Under the pieces are notes generated by a model. It searched no databases. It was not told the origin of the DNA and saw nothing but the letters and a program-made list of their open reading frames with translations. The position numbers and the translations under genes were made by a program. A stretch of DNA of 64,000 nt from Azolla caroliniana. Taxonomy: Eukaryota > Polypodiophyta. The DNA is taken from positions 6,324,001 through 6,388,000 of the forward strand of contig JBHGNT010000015.1 in assembly GCA_043228905.1 (NCBI GenBank), in the 5' to 3' direction. How positions within the stretch are numbered: the stretch's first letter is position 1; the number at the start of each line of letters is the position of its first letter. Below are positions 10,250 through 19,190 of this stretch, piece by piece.

Positions 10250-10602
10250 TGTCACGGATCATAAACTCAAGAGACAACCAAGAAGATAACCAAATGGACA
10301 AGAAAGAAGATAGTACTAAAGGAAAGACTCCATAACTGGTGTTGTTCACCTTGAATTCCTTCCAGGTGAACTCCTCTATTTATACTACATGGCATGCACA
10401 CTTGTTGCACGCATGTGAATCTACAATAGAGCATGTAGGTATGCATGCACGTGCCAAGTGTAAATACTACAAGGGAGCAACTATGCACATGATGCTAGCA
10501 AAATAATAAGGACCAATTACATACATAACTAGTACTAGATATCTTGGTTAGCTCATAATAGTAGATTATAACATGGTCGTGTCAAGAGTTCGAATCTTGA
10601 CA
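10250..10602 (-). repeat. CHR1 3' LTR (353 bp)
   Basis: On the plus strand it starts TGTCACGGATC and ends TCGAATCTTGACA. Minus-strand transcription signals are TATAAATA at about 10376-10383 and a predicted RNA start near 10352. The outermost bases form a hairpin with 8-base arms TGTCAAGA/TCTTGACA around TTCGAAC. The last 12 codons of pol lie inside this LTR. Confidence 0.95.
10344..10371. repeat. Imperfect palindrome at the CHR1 RNA start (3' LTR copy)
   Basis: The arms GTTCACCTTGAAT and its near-complement (11 of 13 pair) flank two bases. The arm nearest the predicted RNA start, minus-strand AAGGTGAACAA, also matches the primer-site complement at 15174-15184. The other LTR carries the same palindrome at 15281-15308. 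Confidence 0.85.
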
Positions 10603-13600
10603 TTATCCCCCCTCTTACGCCGCCTTCCCAAATCGGCCGCTGGTTTGTGGGGATATCGGTGATGAAAATCTTGGACGACCTCTGGGGCATTTTGTAAATT
10701 TGCCGATGGTTCCCATGTGGCCTCAGACATGGGGTAACCCCTCCATAGGACGAGGTATTGCAAGTGTCGACGGTGCCAACGCGAGTCAAGGATTTGGTCG
10801 ACCTCGTATTCCTCCCCTGTCGTCAATTGCACAGGTGGTGGTGGTGGGGCTTGACGTCCTGGGAGTTGTGAAGCATAATGGGGTTCGAGGAGGGAGACAT
10901 GAAAAACATTGTGAATCCGGAAGTGGGATGGAAGGGCGAGCCGGAAGGCGACAGGATTGATGCACTCGATGATACGGAATGGTCCCAACTTCTTGTAATC
11001 AAGTTTCGCACATGGACGAGTAGTAGAGATGTGTCGACGTAACAACCAGACCATGTCTCCAACGACAAAGTGTGGAGTGGAAGATCGATGGCGATCAGCC
11101 TGCTTCTTGTATCGTTCATTAGCAAGACTAAGCTCCAAGGATAAATCATGATGTACTTCTTCCAAAATGCGGGCACGATCCTCCGCCAAAGGGTTCACGG
11201 AAGTGGTAGGAAGGGAAATGTTGAAGCGAGGATGTAAACCATAGTTGGCAAAGAAGGGAGTGACGCCAGTCGATGCATGGAGAGAATTATTGTAGGCGAA
11301 TTCCGCGAGCGAAAGTAAGTTGACCCAATCATCTTGTTGGTAACTAACCGAGCACCGAAGATACTGCTCAAGGATTTGGTTGACACGCTCCGTTTGCCCG
11401 TCAGTTTGGGGGTGATAAGCGGAGGACAACTTGACAGAGATGCCTAAAGTTTGTAGCAGGCGCTGCCAGAAGTGAGAGACAAACTGGGGTCCGTGATCCG
11501 AGATGACATCATCGGGGAGTCCATGCAAGCGTACTACATTGTTGAGTAGGAGATGCACCATGCCTTCTCCGGAAATGGTTTTGGAGCATGGAGTGAAGTG
11601 AGCCATCTTCGTAAACCGATCGACAATGACCAACACCGAGTCATAGCTATTGACCAAGGGTAGATCAGTTATCAGGTCCATAGAGATAGAGGCCCAAGGA
11701 CGACGAGGACATGGAAGCGGCTGTAGTAAGCCATATGGCCGATGATGAATGACTTTGGAGCGAGCACAAACCTCACAACTCTTTATGTATTCTTTGACCA
11801 GCTTCCATGGTTGTGGCCACCAATACCCCCGAGAGATTAACTCGAGGGTTTTCGCGACCCCGAAATGACCTGCAAGTGGGTCATCGTGGCATTCCCGCAA
11901 CACCCGGGTGCGACATGGGCCCTCTGGGACGTATAAGAGATGATCTCGGAACAACAAACCCTCTTGTATGGTGAAGGTGTCAAGATCCTTCCTTTTGGTC
12001 GCCTTGGAGGGGTTTTGCAGACTATCTCGAATCTCGTTGGCGAACGCATCGGTCTTGGATGCATCAGTGATTTGTTGGAGTAAAGAATCATCTTGCAACA
12101 TACAAGTGGCAAACATATGCAATTGGTCTGGTTTCAACAAACTTCTAGATTGTTGGGCATAAGCAGCATCCCCAGGGCGGAGTGCAAGGTCAGCTCGGCG
12201 AGAAAGGGCATCAGCCTTCCCATGTTGGCCACCAGGTCGAAATACAATCTCAAAATCGTAGTCAGCGAGAAATGTAGACCAACGGGCCTGCCTTCGATTC
12301 AAAGTACGAGTGGTGGAAAAATAAACTAAATTTTTATGATCAGTCACTACCTGGACACGATGTTGTGCGCCGGCCAAGTAGGGTCGCCATTCTTCAAAGG
12401 CAGCAATGATAGCAGCAAGCTCCTTGTCGTAAATGGGATAATTGATTTCGGATGCCGTAAATTTTCGGGAATAGTAAGCCACTGGGTGCATTAGGTTGTT
12501 GTCGTCTGCTTGGGATAAGATGGCGCCAATGGCAAAGTCAGAGGCATCGGTTTCGACTTGGAAGGGTTTTGTGGGGTCGGCATGTAGCAGCACCGGGGCA
12601 GTGATGAATGCGTGTTTGAGTGAGTCGAACGCATTTTGTGCCTCCGAGGTCCATAAAAATGGAGTGCCTTTATGGGTGAGAGCGATAAGAGGTTGTGCTA
12701 GGGTGGAAAACCCCTTGATGAAGCGACGGTAAAAATTTGCGAAGCCGAGGAAGGATTGCACATCTTTAAGTCGTCTTGGAGTCGCCCACGCCTGAATGAC
12801 AGAGACCTTCTTCATATCCATGGTGATGCCAGTGGGCGAGATGATGTAGCCCAGAAATTCGATCGAGGTACGGTCGAACTCGCATTTCTCGCCTTTGGCA
12901 TAAAGGCCATGCTCGCGAAGTTTGGCCAGAACTAATCGGACTTGGCGAGTGTGCTCCTCCATGTTTGGCGAGAAAATGAGAATATCATCGAGGTAAATGA
13001 CAACAAAAAGATCAAGATATTCCCGGAAAATATCGTTCATCATATGTTGAAAAACTGCGGGAGCGTTAGTAAGACCAAAAGGCATTACCTTGTATTCGAA
13101 ATGCCCATACCGTGTTCGAAATGCGGTTTTCCATTCATCCCCCGGCTTGATGCGTACTAGATTGTACGCGCCACGCAGATCAACTTTGGAGAAGACACGC
13201 GCAACTCGGAGCCGATCAAGGAGTTCGGGGATCAGAGGTAGCGGATAGCGGTTGCACACAGTGAGTTTGTTGAGACCTCGGTAGTCGACGCATAAGCGTA
13301 GAGAGCCGTCCTTCTTCTTCACAAATAAAATGGGGGCCCCGGTTGGTGACTTAGAAGGTTGAATAAAGCCTTTCGCGAGGTTCTCATCAAGATACACACG
13401 AAGGGCCTTCAACTCTGGTGCAGACAACGCATATAGAGGACCAAAGGGTGGACACGCACCTTCTTGAAGATCAATCGGACAGTCGTAGAGCCGGTGTTCA
13501 GGCAACCGATCAGCATTACATTTTTCAAATACGTCGGAGAAGTGTTGGTATTTTTCGGGAATAACATGGAGTGTGTTAGAAATGGCGCCACAAACAAACC

Positions 13601-14114
13601 CATCCTGGACGGATGATGGGGTAGTCAATTCGGAGTCGACCGTCTCCGAAGGATAGGAAACTGAATTTACCTTCATACTTTTGCACGAGCATCTTGGCTT
13701 GCTAAATGTGATCGAGCGGTTGCACCAATCTACTATTGGATTGTGCGCCTCCAACCACGTTAGTCCTAAGACGATCGGATGTCGAGGAGATGCGATGAGG
13801 TAAAAGGTGAGCTCCTCTTGGTGTGAGCCCACCCGAAGCCCTAATGGGATTGTAGCTTGAGTAATTGCACCTGACGAGAGGACGCACCCGTCGATGGCTT
13901 CAACTGGAATGGGTTTTGAGAGGCCAACGACAGGTACGCCATGTGCTTGGGCAAACGCGACGTCGATGAAGCAAGAAGATGCCCCAGAATCAAGTAAAGC
14001 AACAGACTGAATGGAACTAGAGTTAAACGAAAGCCATACCTCCAATGTGAAATTGCCTGATGGTCCGGCAATGGAACCAAGAGAATGTGGGCGATGGGAG
14101 ATGTCCAGTTGCAT
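10566..14114 (-). CDS. CHR1 pol: protease-RT-RNase H-integrase-chromodomain
   Basis: An open frame of 1182 codons. Protease LDSGAS is at residues 41-46. Reverse transcriptase covers about 225-400 with catalytic YLDD at 374-377. RNase H runs from TDASDFAIG (522-530) to KADALSR (633-639). The integrase zinc finger has H743/H750/C780/C783, and its core has D813, D873 (ISDHG) and E909. The GPF motif lies near 1044-1046. A C-terminal chromodomain spans about 1102-1155 with the usual aromatic residues (EYEV, YLVLWRGY, TWEP). The first ATG lies 5 nt after the gag stop and in the -1 frame; the pol frame is open for 13 codons before that ATG. The last 12 codons lie in the LTR and the polypurine tract is coding. 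Chromodomains of this group steer integration to marked chromatin. No break is seen. Confidence 0.95.
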   Translation of the reverse strand: MQLDISHRPHSLGSIAGPSGNFTLEVWLSFNSSSIQSVALLDSGASSCFIDVAFAQAHGVPVVGLSKPIPVEAIDGCVLSSGAITQATIPLGLRVGSHQEELTFYLIASPRHPIVLGLTWLEAHNPIVDWCNRSITFSKPRCSCKSMKVNSVSYPSETVDSELTTPSSVQDGFVCGAISNTLHVIPEKYQHFSDVFEKCNADRLPEHRLYDCPIDLQEGACPPFGPLYALSAPELKALRVYLDENLAKGFIQPSKSPTGAPILFVKKKDGSLRLCVDYRGLNKLTVCNRYPLPLIPELLDRLRVARVFSKVDLRGAYNLVRIKPGDEWKTAFRTRYGHFEYKVMPFGLTNAPAVFQHMMNDIFREYLDLFVVIYLDDILIFSPNMEEHTRQVRLVLAKLREHGLYAKGEKCEFDRTSIEFLGYIISPTGITMDMKKVSVIQAWATPRRLKDVQSFLGFANFYRRFIKGFSTLAQPLIALTHKGTPFLWTSEAQNAFDSLKHAFITAPVLLHADPTKPFQVETDASDFAIGAILSQADDNNLMHPVAYYSRKFTASEINYPIYDKELAAIIAAFEEWRPYLAGAQHRVQVVTDHKNLVYFSTTRTLNRRQARWSTFLADYDFEIVFRPGGQHGKADALSRRADLALRPGDAAYAQQSRSLLKPDQLHMFATCMLQDDSLLQQITDASKTDAFANEIRDSLQNPSKATKRKDLDTFTIQEGLLFRDHLLYVPEGPCRTRVLRECHDDPLAGHFGVAKTLELISRGYWWPQPWKLVKEYIKSCEVCARSKVIHHRPYGLLQPLPCPRRPWASISMDLITDLPLVNSYDSVLVIVDRFTKMAHFTPCSKTISGEGMVHLLLNNVVRLHGLPDDVISDHGPQFVSHFWQRLLQTLGISVKLSSAYHPQTDGQTERVNQILEQYLRCSVSYQQDDWVNLLSLAEFAYNNSLHASTGVTPFFANYGLHPRFNISLPTTSVNPLAEDRARILEEVHHDLSLELSLANERYKKQADRHRSSTPHFVVGDMVWLLRRHISTTRPCAKLDYKKLGPFRIIECINPVAFRLALPSHFRIHNVFHVSLLEPHYASQLPGRQAPPPPPVQLTTGEEYEVDQILDSRWHRRHLQYLVLWRGYPMSEATWEPSANLQNAPEVVQDFHHRYPHKPAADLGRRRKRGDNVKIRTLDTTML
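10603..10617 (-). promoter_or_regulatory. CHR1 polypurine tract
   Basis: The minus strand reads TAAGAGGGGGGATAA directly before the LTR start TGTCAAG. It lies within the pol coding frame. The equivalent tract in CHR2 is at 50833-50845. Confidence 0.85.
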
Positions 14115-14119
14115 GGCTT

Positions 14120-15136
14120 CTACTGCAACTGAACGATGTCGTTTTCCGGATGTTTGGGTCCGTTAGCTCGATGGAATTGTGGGCGAGTACTCCTAGGACA
14201 ATGGCGAACGACATGACCGGAGGCGCCACAATACATGCACAAGACATTAGCCCGTCGAAATTGTCGTTCAGCATCAGTCAATGGCCGAAATCGGGCTTGA
14301 TCAATTTCCATGGGGACAGGAGCATCTGCCGAAGTAGGCGAGTGTGAGGATGCTTGGGGTTGTATGACCGGGGCGTGGCGTGGAAGTGAATGAGGTGGAA
14401 CCCAAGTCCGGCGCTCTTCTTGGCGAAATTCGAAAAGACGATTGTCACAATGGACTGCTTGTGAAATCGCTTGGGATAACGAGGTGGGCTCCGGAAAGTT
14501 TAAGAGAAGATTCTTGACATTGCTTCGAAGACCGCGCCGAAAGTGATCAACTAAAGCTTGATCATCCCAATTGACGTCGCATGCTAGTTGTCGAAATTCG
14601 GAAGCATAGACCGAAGCTGCACGTGAACCTTGTTCGAGTGCATAAATCTTGTTAAGAGCTGTACGTCGTCGGTCCATCTCTCCAAATGTGGCCTCTAACT
14701 CGGCGAGGAAGGCGGGAAAGTCCTCCAATAAAGGTGATGAGGTTTCTACCAATGGTGCAAACCAAGCTTGGGCCGGACCGGAGAGAAGGGTGCCCACAAG
14801 ACCGACTTGTCGAAGACCATCTCCATAACGTTGAGGTTGTAGCCGAATGATAAGTCGAACTTGGTTGATGAACCCTCGGAAACGCGACCTCGTTCCATCA
14901 AATTTTTCTGGGAGGCTAACCTTAGGCTCAAGAAACTGTGACGAAGCTAGGCTAGATGTTGGTAAAAGATCGGGCTCTAGGCTAGGTTGTTGTGGGAGAC
15001 TAGGGTTCGGGGGTTGTGAGGATAAGGAGGTACCGACTTGAAGTTCTTGTAAAGAATTTCGAAGAGCTTCATTTTCAAGCTGTAGTTGTTGTAAGGCTAC
15101 CATTATTTGGCCTAACTCACTAGTTGAGTCGGACAT
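14120..15136 (-). CDS. CHR1 gag (338 aa)
   Basis: The N-terminal third has a leucine-rich helix (residues about 8-32, heptad-like) and a Pro/Ser linker. The central capsid-like domain resembles the gag of sushi-class elements (PEKFDGTRSRFRGFINQV; GPAQAWFAPL; LEATFGEMDRRR; YASEFRQLACDVNW). One CCHC zinc knuckle, CMYCGASGHVVRHC, lies near residue 300. ATG at 15136 follows a short leader after the 5' LTR. The stop is TAG at 14120-14122. The product would form the particle shell and bind RNA. Pol lies in the -1 frame; a GGAAAAC heptamer (14141-14147, minus) sits in the overlap. Confidence 0.92.
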   Translation of the reverse strand: MSDSTSELGQIMVALQQLQLENEALRNSLQELQVGTSLSSQPPNPSLPQQPSLEPDLLPTSSLASSQFLEPKVSLPEKFDGTRSRFRGFINQVRLIIRLQPQRYGDGLRQVGLVGTLLSGPAQAWFAPLVETSSPLLEDFPAFLAELEATFGEMDRRRTALNKIYALEQGSRAASVYASEFRQLACDVNWDDQALVDHFRRGLRSNVKNLLLNFPEPTSLSQAISQAVHCDNRLFEFRQEERRTWVPPHSLPRHAPVIQPQASSHSPTSADAPVPMEIDQARFRPLTDAERQFRRANVLCMYCGASGHVVRHCPRSTRPQFHRANGPKHPENDIVQLQ

Positions 15137-15173
15137 AGCTATGGCTTATGAGAGGGAGAGCTATGAGGATGGG

Positions 15174-15186
15174 AAGGTGAACAAAC
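15174..15186 (-). other. CHR1 primer-binding region, self-complementary to the RNA 5' end
   Basis: Directly after the 5' LTR the minus strand reads GTTTGTTCACCTT. Its last 11 bases are exactly complementary to AAGGTGAACAA at the predicted RNA start in the LTR (15279-15289; also 10342-10352). No initiator-tRNA site (TGGTATCAGAGC) is present. This arrangement is known from the yeast element Tf1, which primes with its own RNA 5' end. Confidence 0.75.
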
Positions 15187-15539
15187 TGTCACGGATCATA
15201 AACTCAAGAGACAACCAAGAAGATAACCAAATGGACAAGAAAGAAGATAGTACTAAAGGAAAGACTCCATAACTGGTGTTGTTCACCTTGAATTCCTTCC
15301 AGGTGAACTCCTCTATTTATACTACATGGCATGCACACTTGTTGCACGCATGTGAATCTACAATAGAGCATGTAGGTATGCATGCACGTGCCAAGTGTAA
15401 ATACTACAAGGGAGCAACTATGCACATGATGCTAGCAAAATAATAAGGACCAATTACATACATAACTAGTACTAGATATCTTGGTTAACTCATAATAGTA
15501 GATTATAACATGGTCGTGTCAAGAGTTCGAATCTTGACA
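15187..15539 (-). repeat. CHR1 5' LTR (353 bp)
   Basis: Identical to the 3' LTR except for one G/A difference. On the minus strand, TATAAATA (about 15313-15320) lies 32 bases before AAGGTGAACAA. Transcription is therefore expected to start at or near that sequence and the LTR acts as promoter. Confidence 0.95.
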
Positions 15540-15544
15540 CGGAT
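15540..15544. other. Target-site duplication of CHR1, right copy
   Basis: CGGAT, matching 10245-10249. Confidence 0.9.
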
Positions 15545-15637
15545 GACCATCCTGTATTCAGCTCGTCAACTTGATTGTCGTCTTCTTCTTTGACCTCTAC
15601 TGTCGAATTCTTCCATAGGAGGGACAAATTCCTAACA
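15545..15637 (-). repeat. CD 3' LTR, part 2 (LTR start)
   Basis: On the minus strand the LTR begins TGTTAGGAATTTGTCCCTCC at 15637. The preceding minus-strand purine run AAGGGGGAGTT (about 15638-15648) is the CD polypurine tract. It joins part 1 once CHR1 is ignored. Confidence 0.85.
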
Positions 15638-15649
15638 AACTCCCCCTTG

Positions 15650-18473
15650 ACTCCTATGGGCGAAGTCAGCTAGTCCTGTCTTCTATCAACAAACTATGAG
15701 TCTGTCCATGGGTAGGTTCTTCATGAGCATGTCGGATCCATTATCATCATTATGGATCTTCACAATGGTAAACTCTCCCTCATCCACCTTCTCTCATAAC
15801 CAGTGATACCTTCTTTGTATGTGCTTAGTTTGAGATTGATACACAACGTTCTTTGCTAGATGTATGGTGCTCTGATTATCAAAACGGAGCAAGAATTCTC
15901 CTTGCTTCATTCCCAGTTCATTGAGAAAGCTCTTCATCCATATTAGCTCCTTACCAGCCTCTATAGCAGCCATACATTCTGCTTCTATGGTTGACAAAGC
16001 CATAGTCTTCTGTAGGCTTGACTACCATGACACTGCTCCCCCTACATAGGTCATCAGATAACTTGATGCGAATCGGCTTCAGTCTACGTCCCTCGACATG
16101 TCTAAATCGGTAAAACCTTCGAGCATAGGTCTTCGAAAACCATACCTAAGGCATACCGTTGAGGTGCCTTTCAAGTACATGAGTATCCACTTTATTGTTG
16201 CCCATTGTTTTTTCCCTAGATTACTCATGTATTGGCTCACCGTTCCGAGTACAAATGTTATGTCTGGTCTCGTATAGACCATAACATACATCAAACTACC
16301 AATAGTCGAGGCATACGGTAGTTCCTCATCTCGGCCTTGTCCTTCTCCCCTTTTGGGCATTGCTTGGCATTCAGCTTGCAGTTTGTCGGCAATGTAGAAC
16401 TGATTGGTTTTGCTTCTGACATGTTAAATCTTTTTAGGACTTTTGCCACGTACTTCTCTTGTGACAACCATAGCATCTTCTTAATTCTGTCTCGAACTAC
16501 GTGCATCCCCAAAATCAGTTTAGCCGGTCCAAGATCTTTCATGGCAAACAATTTGCCTAATGCTTTTGTCAAGCTCATGATCTTCTTTGTGTCTTGTTCG
16601 ACTATTAACATGTCATCAACATATAATAGGCGAATGAAGAGGTCACCTTCATCATACCTTTTTACAAACACACAATGATTAACTTGTGTTTTATGGAACC
16701 CATCTTCCAACATGAAGGATTCAAACTTCTTGTGCCTTTGGTGTGGAGCTTGTTTTAAACCGTAGTTGAGCTTTTCTTCAGTCGACACACTAGATTCTCT
16801 TTTCCTTTCTCTACAAAGCCTTCGAGCTGCTGCATATAGATTTCTTCATCTAATTCTCCATGCAAAAATGTTGTCTTGACATCTAACTATTCAATCTCCA
16901 AATCCACACTGGTAGCTATGCTTAGAACAATTCGAATGGATGTCATCTTCACGACTGGTGCAAAGATCTCATCAAAATCGACACCCTTTTTCTATTGAAA
17001 ACCCTTCACCACAATGTGGGGCTTATATCTAGGTGTGCTGCCATCTTCTCCAATTTTCACCTTGTAGACCCATATATTTTTGTCAAATGCTCTCTTACCT
17101 TCCGATAGCTCAACCAGGTCGTAGGTGTAATTTTCATGCAAGGAATCCATTTCGTCTTGCATTGCACTCAACCATTTCTCTTCATGCTAAAAAACTATCA
17201 CTTCATCATAACATTCCGACTCAGGTTCATAAGTCAAGAGGATATATTGACTGACATATCGTGTGAGTGCTTTCCTTTCTCTTAGTGGATATCTCATGAC
17301 TCCCCTTGTCGGCTGAGGTTTGGATGTTCCTTCCGACTCTTCATTCTGCTCGGGTTCATACATGTCGATCGGTTTCTGAAGGTCAACTAACTCCAACTCA
17401 TATTCCTCAATTGACTTCAGTAGGTCATTCGACTCCGACTCCAACTCAAATGTGTTTGCCGGTTGCTCCGAGTTGACCGACTCGGATTTGGTTGTTTCGA
17501 CTAGTTGTCTCCTCACACAACCGACTATGTCAGGTCGACTGGTCCTATGTTCAAGTTTGTGGGAGTCAACTGGAAGCCTGTTCCGACTTTTGTTGTTTCC
17601 AGTCCTCAATTGTCTTATCTTCCATGAACACAATATCCATACTCCTGAACACCTTCTTATCAAGAAGATCCCACAGCCTGTGCCGAACTCATCCTCCGAG
17701 TACCCAGGAATATGCATGGTTTCAACTTGATGTCGAGCTTCGACCCTTAATCCGTAGCTACATCTATATATACCAAGAATTTGAACACCCCTAGGTGTTG
17801 GTAAGAGACATCTTTACCTATCCACACCCTCTGTGGGACATCCCCTTTCAGAGGCACCGAGGGAGGCCTGTTGATCAGATAAACAACCGTGTACATTGCC
17901 TCAGCCCAATACGATTTCGGTAGCTTTGCATGCGATAGCATGCTCTTCACTCTTTCTATGATTGTTAGATTCATCCTCTCTACAAGCCCATTCAACTTGG
18001 GGGTTTTTGGCACTGTGTATTCGACTCAAATAGATTGGGACTTGCAGTATTATTCAAATTGTCCTCTATACTCGCCCTCAATTGTCTGTTCAGACAACCT
18101 TCAGCTTTCGGCCCGACTATCTTTCAGCTCTAGCCTGGAACTCCTTGAAGAACGACAATAGTTGATCCTTTGACTTTAGTCTGAAAGCCCACAACTTTCG
18201 ATTGTAGTCGTTAATGACTGTTACAAAGAACTGTCCACCACGATGCGATGCGGCATCCACATAGCACACGTATGTGTGTACTAGTTCTAGTGCAACTTCT
18301 TTTGTCCTTGATGGTCTTGAGTGGAATGATACTCTATTCTGCTTTCTGACCAAGCAGTCGACACATCTCTCTAACCGCAGTCCTTTTACTTCTGGTCGGC
18401 TAGGATATGCATTCCTTTTTCGCTCATGTGGGCAAGCCTCTCGTGCCATATCTCTCCACTCAAGCCGATTGCC
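15650..18473 (-). pseudogene. CD pol: integrase, RT and RNase H remnant
   Basis: On the minus strand, from high to low coordinates: pre-integrase (CVDCLVRKQNR, about 18365) and integrase (VHTYVCYVDAASHRG, about 18280; LNGLVERMN, about 17990; then LINRPPSVPL). A variable linker with PLRERKALTRY follows (about 17290). RT has NYGLKQAPHQR (about 16760) and YVDDMLIVE (about 16620). RNase H has MALSTIEAE (about 16000). The frame is broken many times. Integrase and RT are recognisably of the same lineage as CA and CI. Confidence 0.85.
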
Positions 18474-18477
18474 ACGT
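18474..18477. other. Target-site duplication of GB, left copy
   Basis: ACGT directly before the GB LTR; ACGT follows the 3' LTR at 44316-44319. The outer fifth base does not match, so the duplication is 4 bp or a mutated 5 bp. One copy restores the CD frame. Confidence 0.75.
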
Positions 18478-19151
18478 TGTCGTGGGGAAAACCGGCCACA
18501 AGAAGAAACAGAGACCAAAGGTGTGTGAACTGCCGTGTGCACAGATGCACACAAATTGTAAATAATCTAAGACTAGGTTAGGCCGGCGTAATGAATAAGG
18601 CATTGATAGGACAGATTTAACATGGGATTAAATCGAACAAATCTTTGTCCGAAGCGGCAGAGAATAAAAGCATGATGTAACAACCCCTTCCCCTCCTTGG
18701 CCAATAAAAGGAGGGAGAGAGGACTGAGTAGGGATCGCATGTTTAGGGAGAACGAAGTGCTATCGGGCCGGGAACCGAGCACCCATTCTCTGTTTTGCTC
18801 TCTTAGGTCGGATGCCTCTGCTCGAGTAGGAAGCCCGTGTGATCCCGATGGAGGCTCCACGTTGTATTTCGGTGACTAGAGTGTGTGTTGCTTGTTGTGA
18901 TCGTGGCTCAGTTCCCAGTTGGGCTGATTATAATTTCTTTGCCTTCTAATTGATTGTTGGTATCCATTTTGTTGTCCATTTAGCTTGGTGCTCTGATCCC
19001 GACTGAACCGGTAGTGTTGTGTGCCTCTCGATACTCGACGCCTTATGCACCTTCTGTCTATCTTGTGCTAATTCTCCTTCTTAAGCTCTTCAGTCTAAGC
19101 TCCCCGTGGTCCTGCCTAGCTTCACACACGTACCCGCGGAATACCGCGACA
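18478..19151 (+). repeat. GB 5' LTR (674 bp)
   Basis: It starts TGTCGTGGGGAAAACCGG, like the GP LTR start, and ends ATACCGCGACA. A weakened TATA (CCAATAAAAGG, about 18703-18713) replaces CCTATAAAAGG of the 3' LTR. The family end block (CTAAGCTCCCCGTGGTCCTGCC) precedes the terminus. Confidence 0.85.
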
Positions 19152-19175
19152 TCTTTGGTGAACCCGACGTGAACA
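19152..19175 (+). other. GB primer-binding region
   Basis: TCTTTGGTGAACC followed by CGACGTGAAC lies directly after the LTR and is shared with GM on the minus strand (2500-2523). Its conservation suggests the minus-strand primer site. I cannot name the tRNA. Confidence 0.6.
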
Positions 19176-19190
19176 AGGCGGTAGAGGAGT

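Larger units (their letters stand above)
10250..15539 (-). mobile_element. CHR1: complete chromovirus-type Ty3/gypsy element (5.29 kb)
   Basis: It has two 353-bp LTRs, separate open gag and pol frames, a chromodomain, a polypurine tract and a 5-bp CGGAT target duplication. The LTRs differ at one base (G near 10547 versus A near 15484), so the insertion is very young and may still be competent. Protease, RT and gag resemble the Tf1/sushi/Tcn1 side of chromoviruses rather than the common angiosperm clades; that placement is my judgement from motifs, not a tree. It lies in the 3' LTR of copia CD. Confidence 0.95.

Noticed and set aside
10566-15136. CHR1 as an endogenous virus or domesticated gene
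   Set aside because: Complete LTRs, a fresh target duplication and no envelope gene show an ordinary retrotransposon.
18590-18600. AAGGCATTGAT as the start of the GB LTR
   Set aside because: The 5' LTR extends to TGTCG at 18478, with ACGT before it; the shared AAGGCATTGAT only marks the deletion edge in the 3' LTR.
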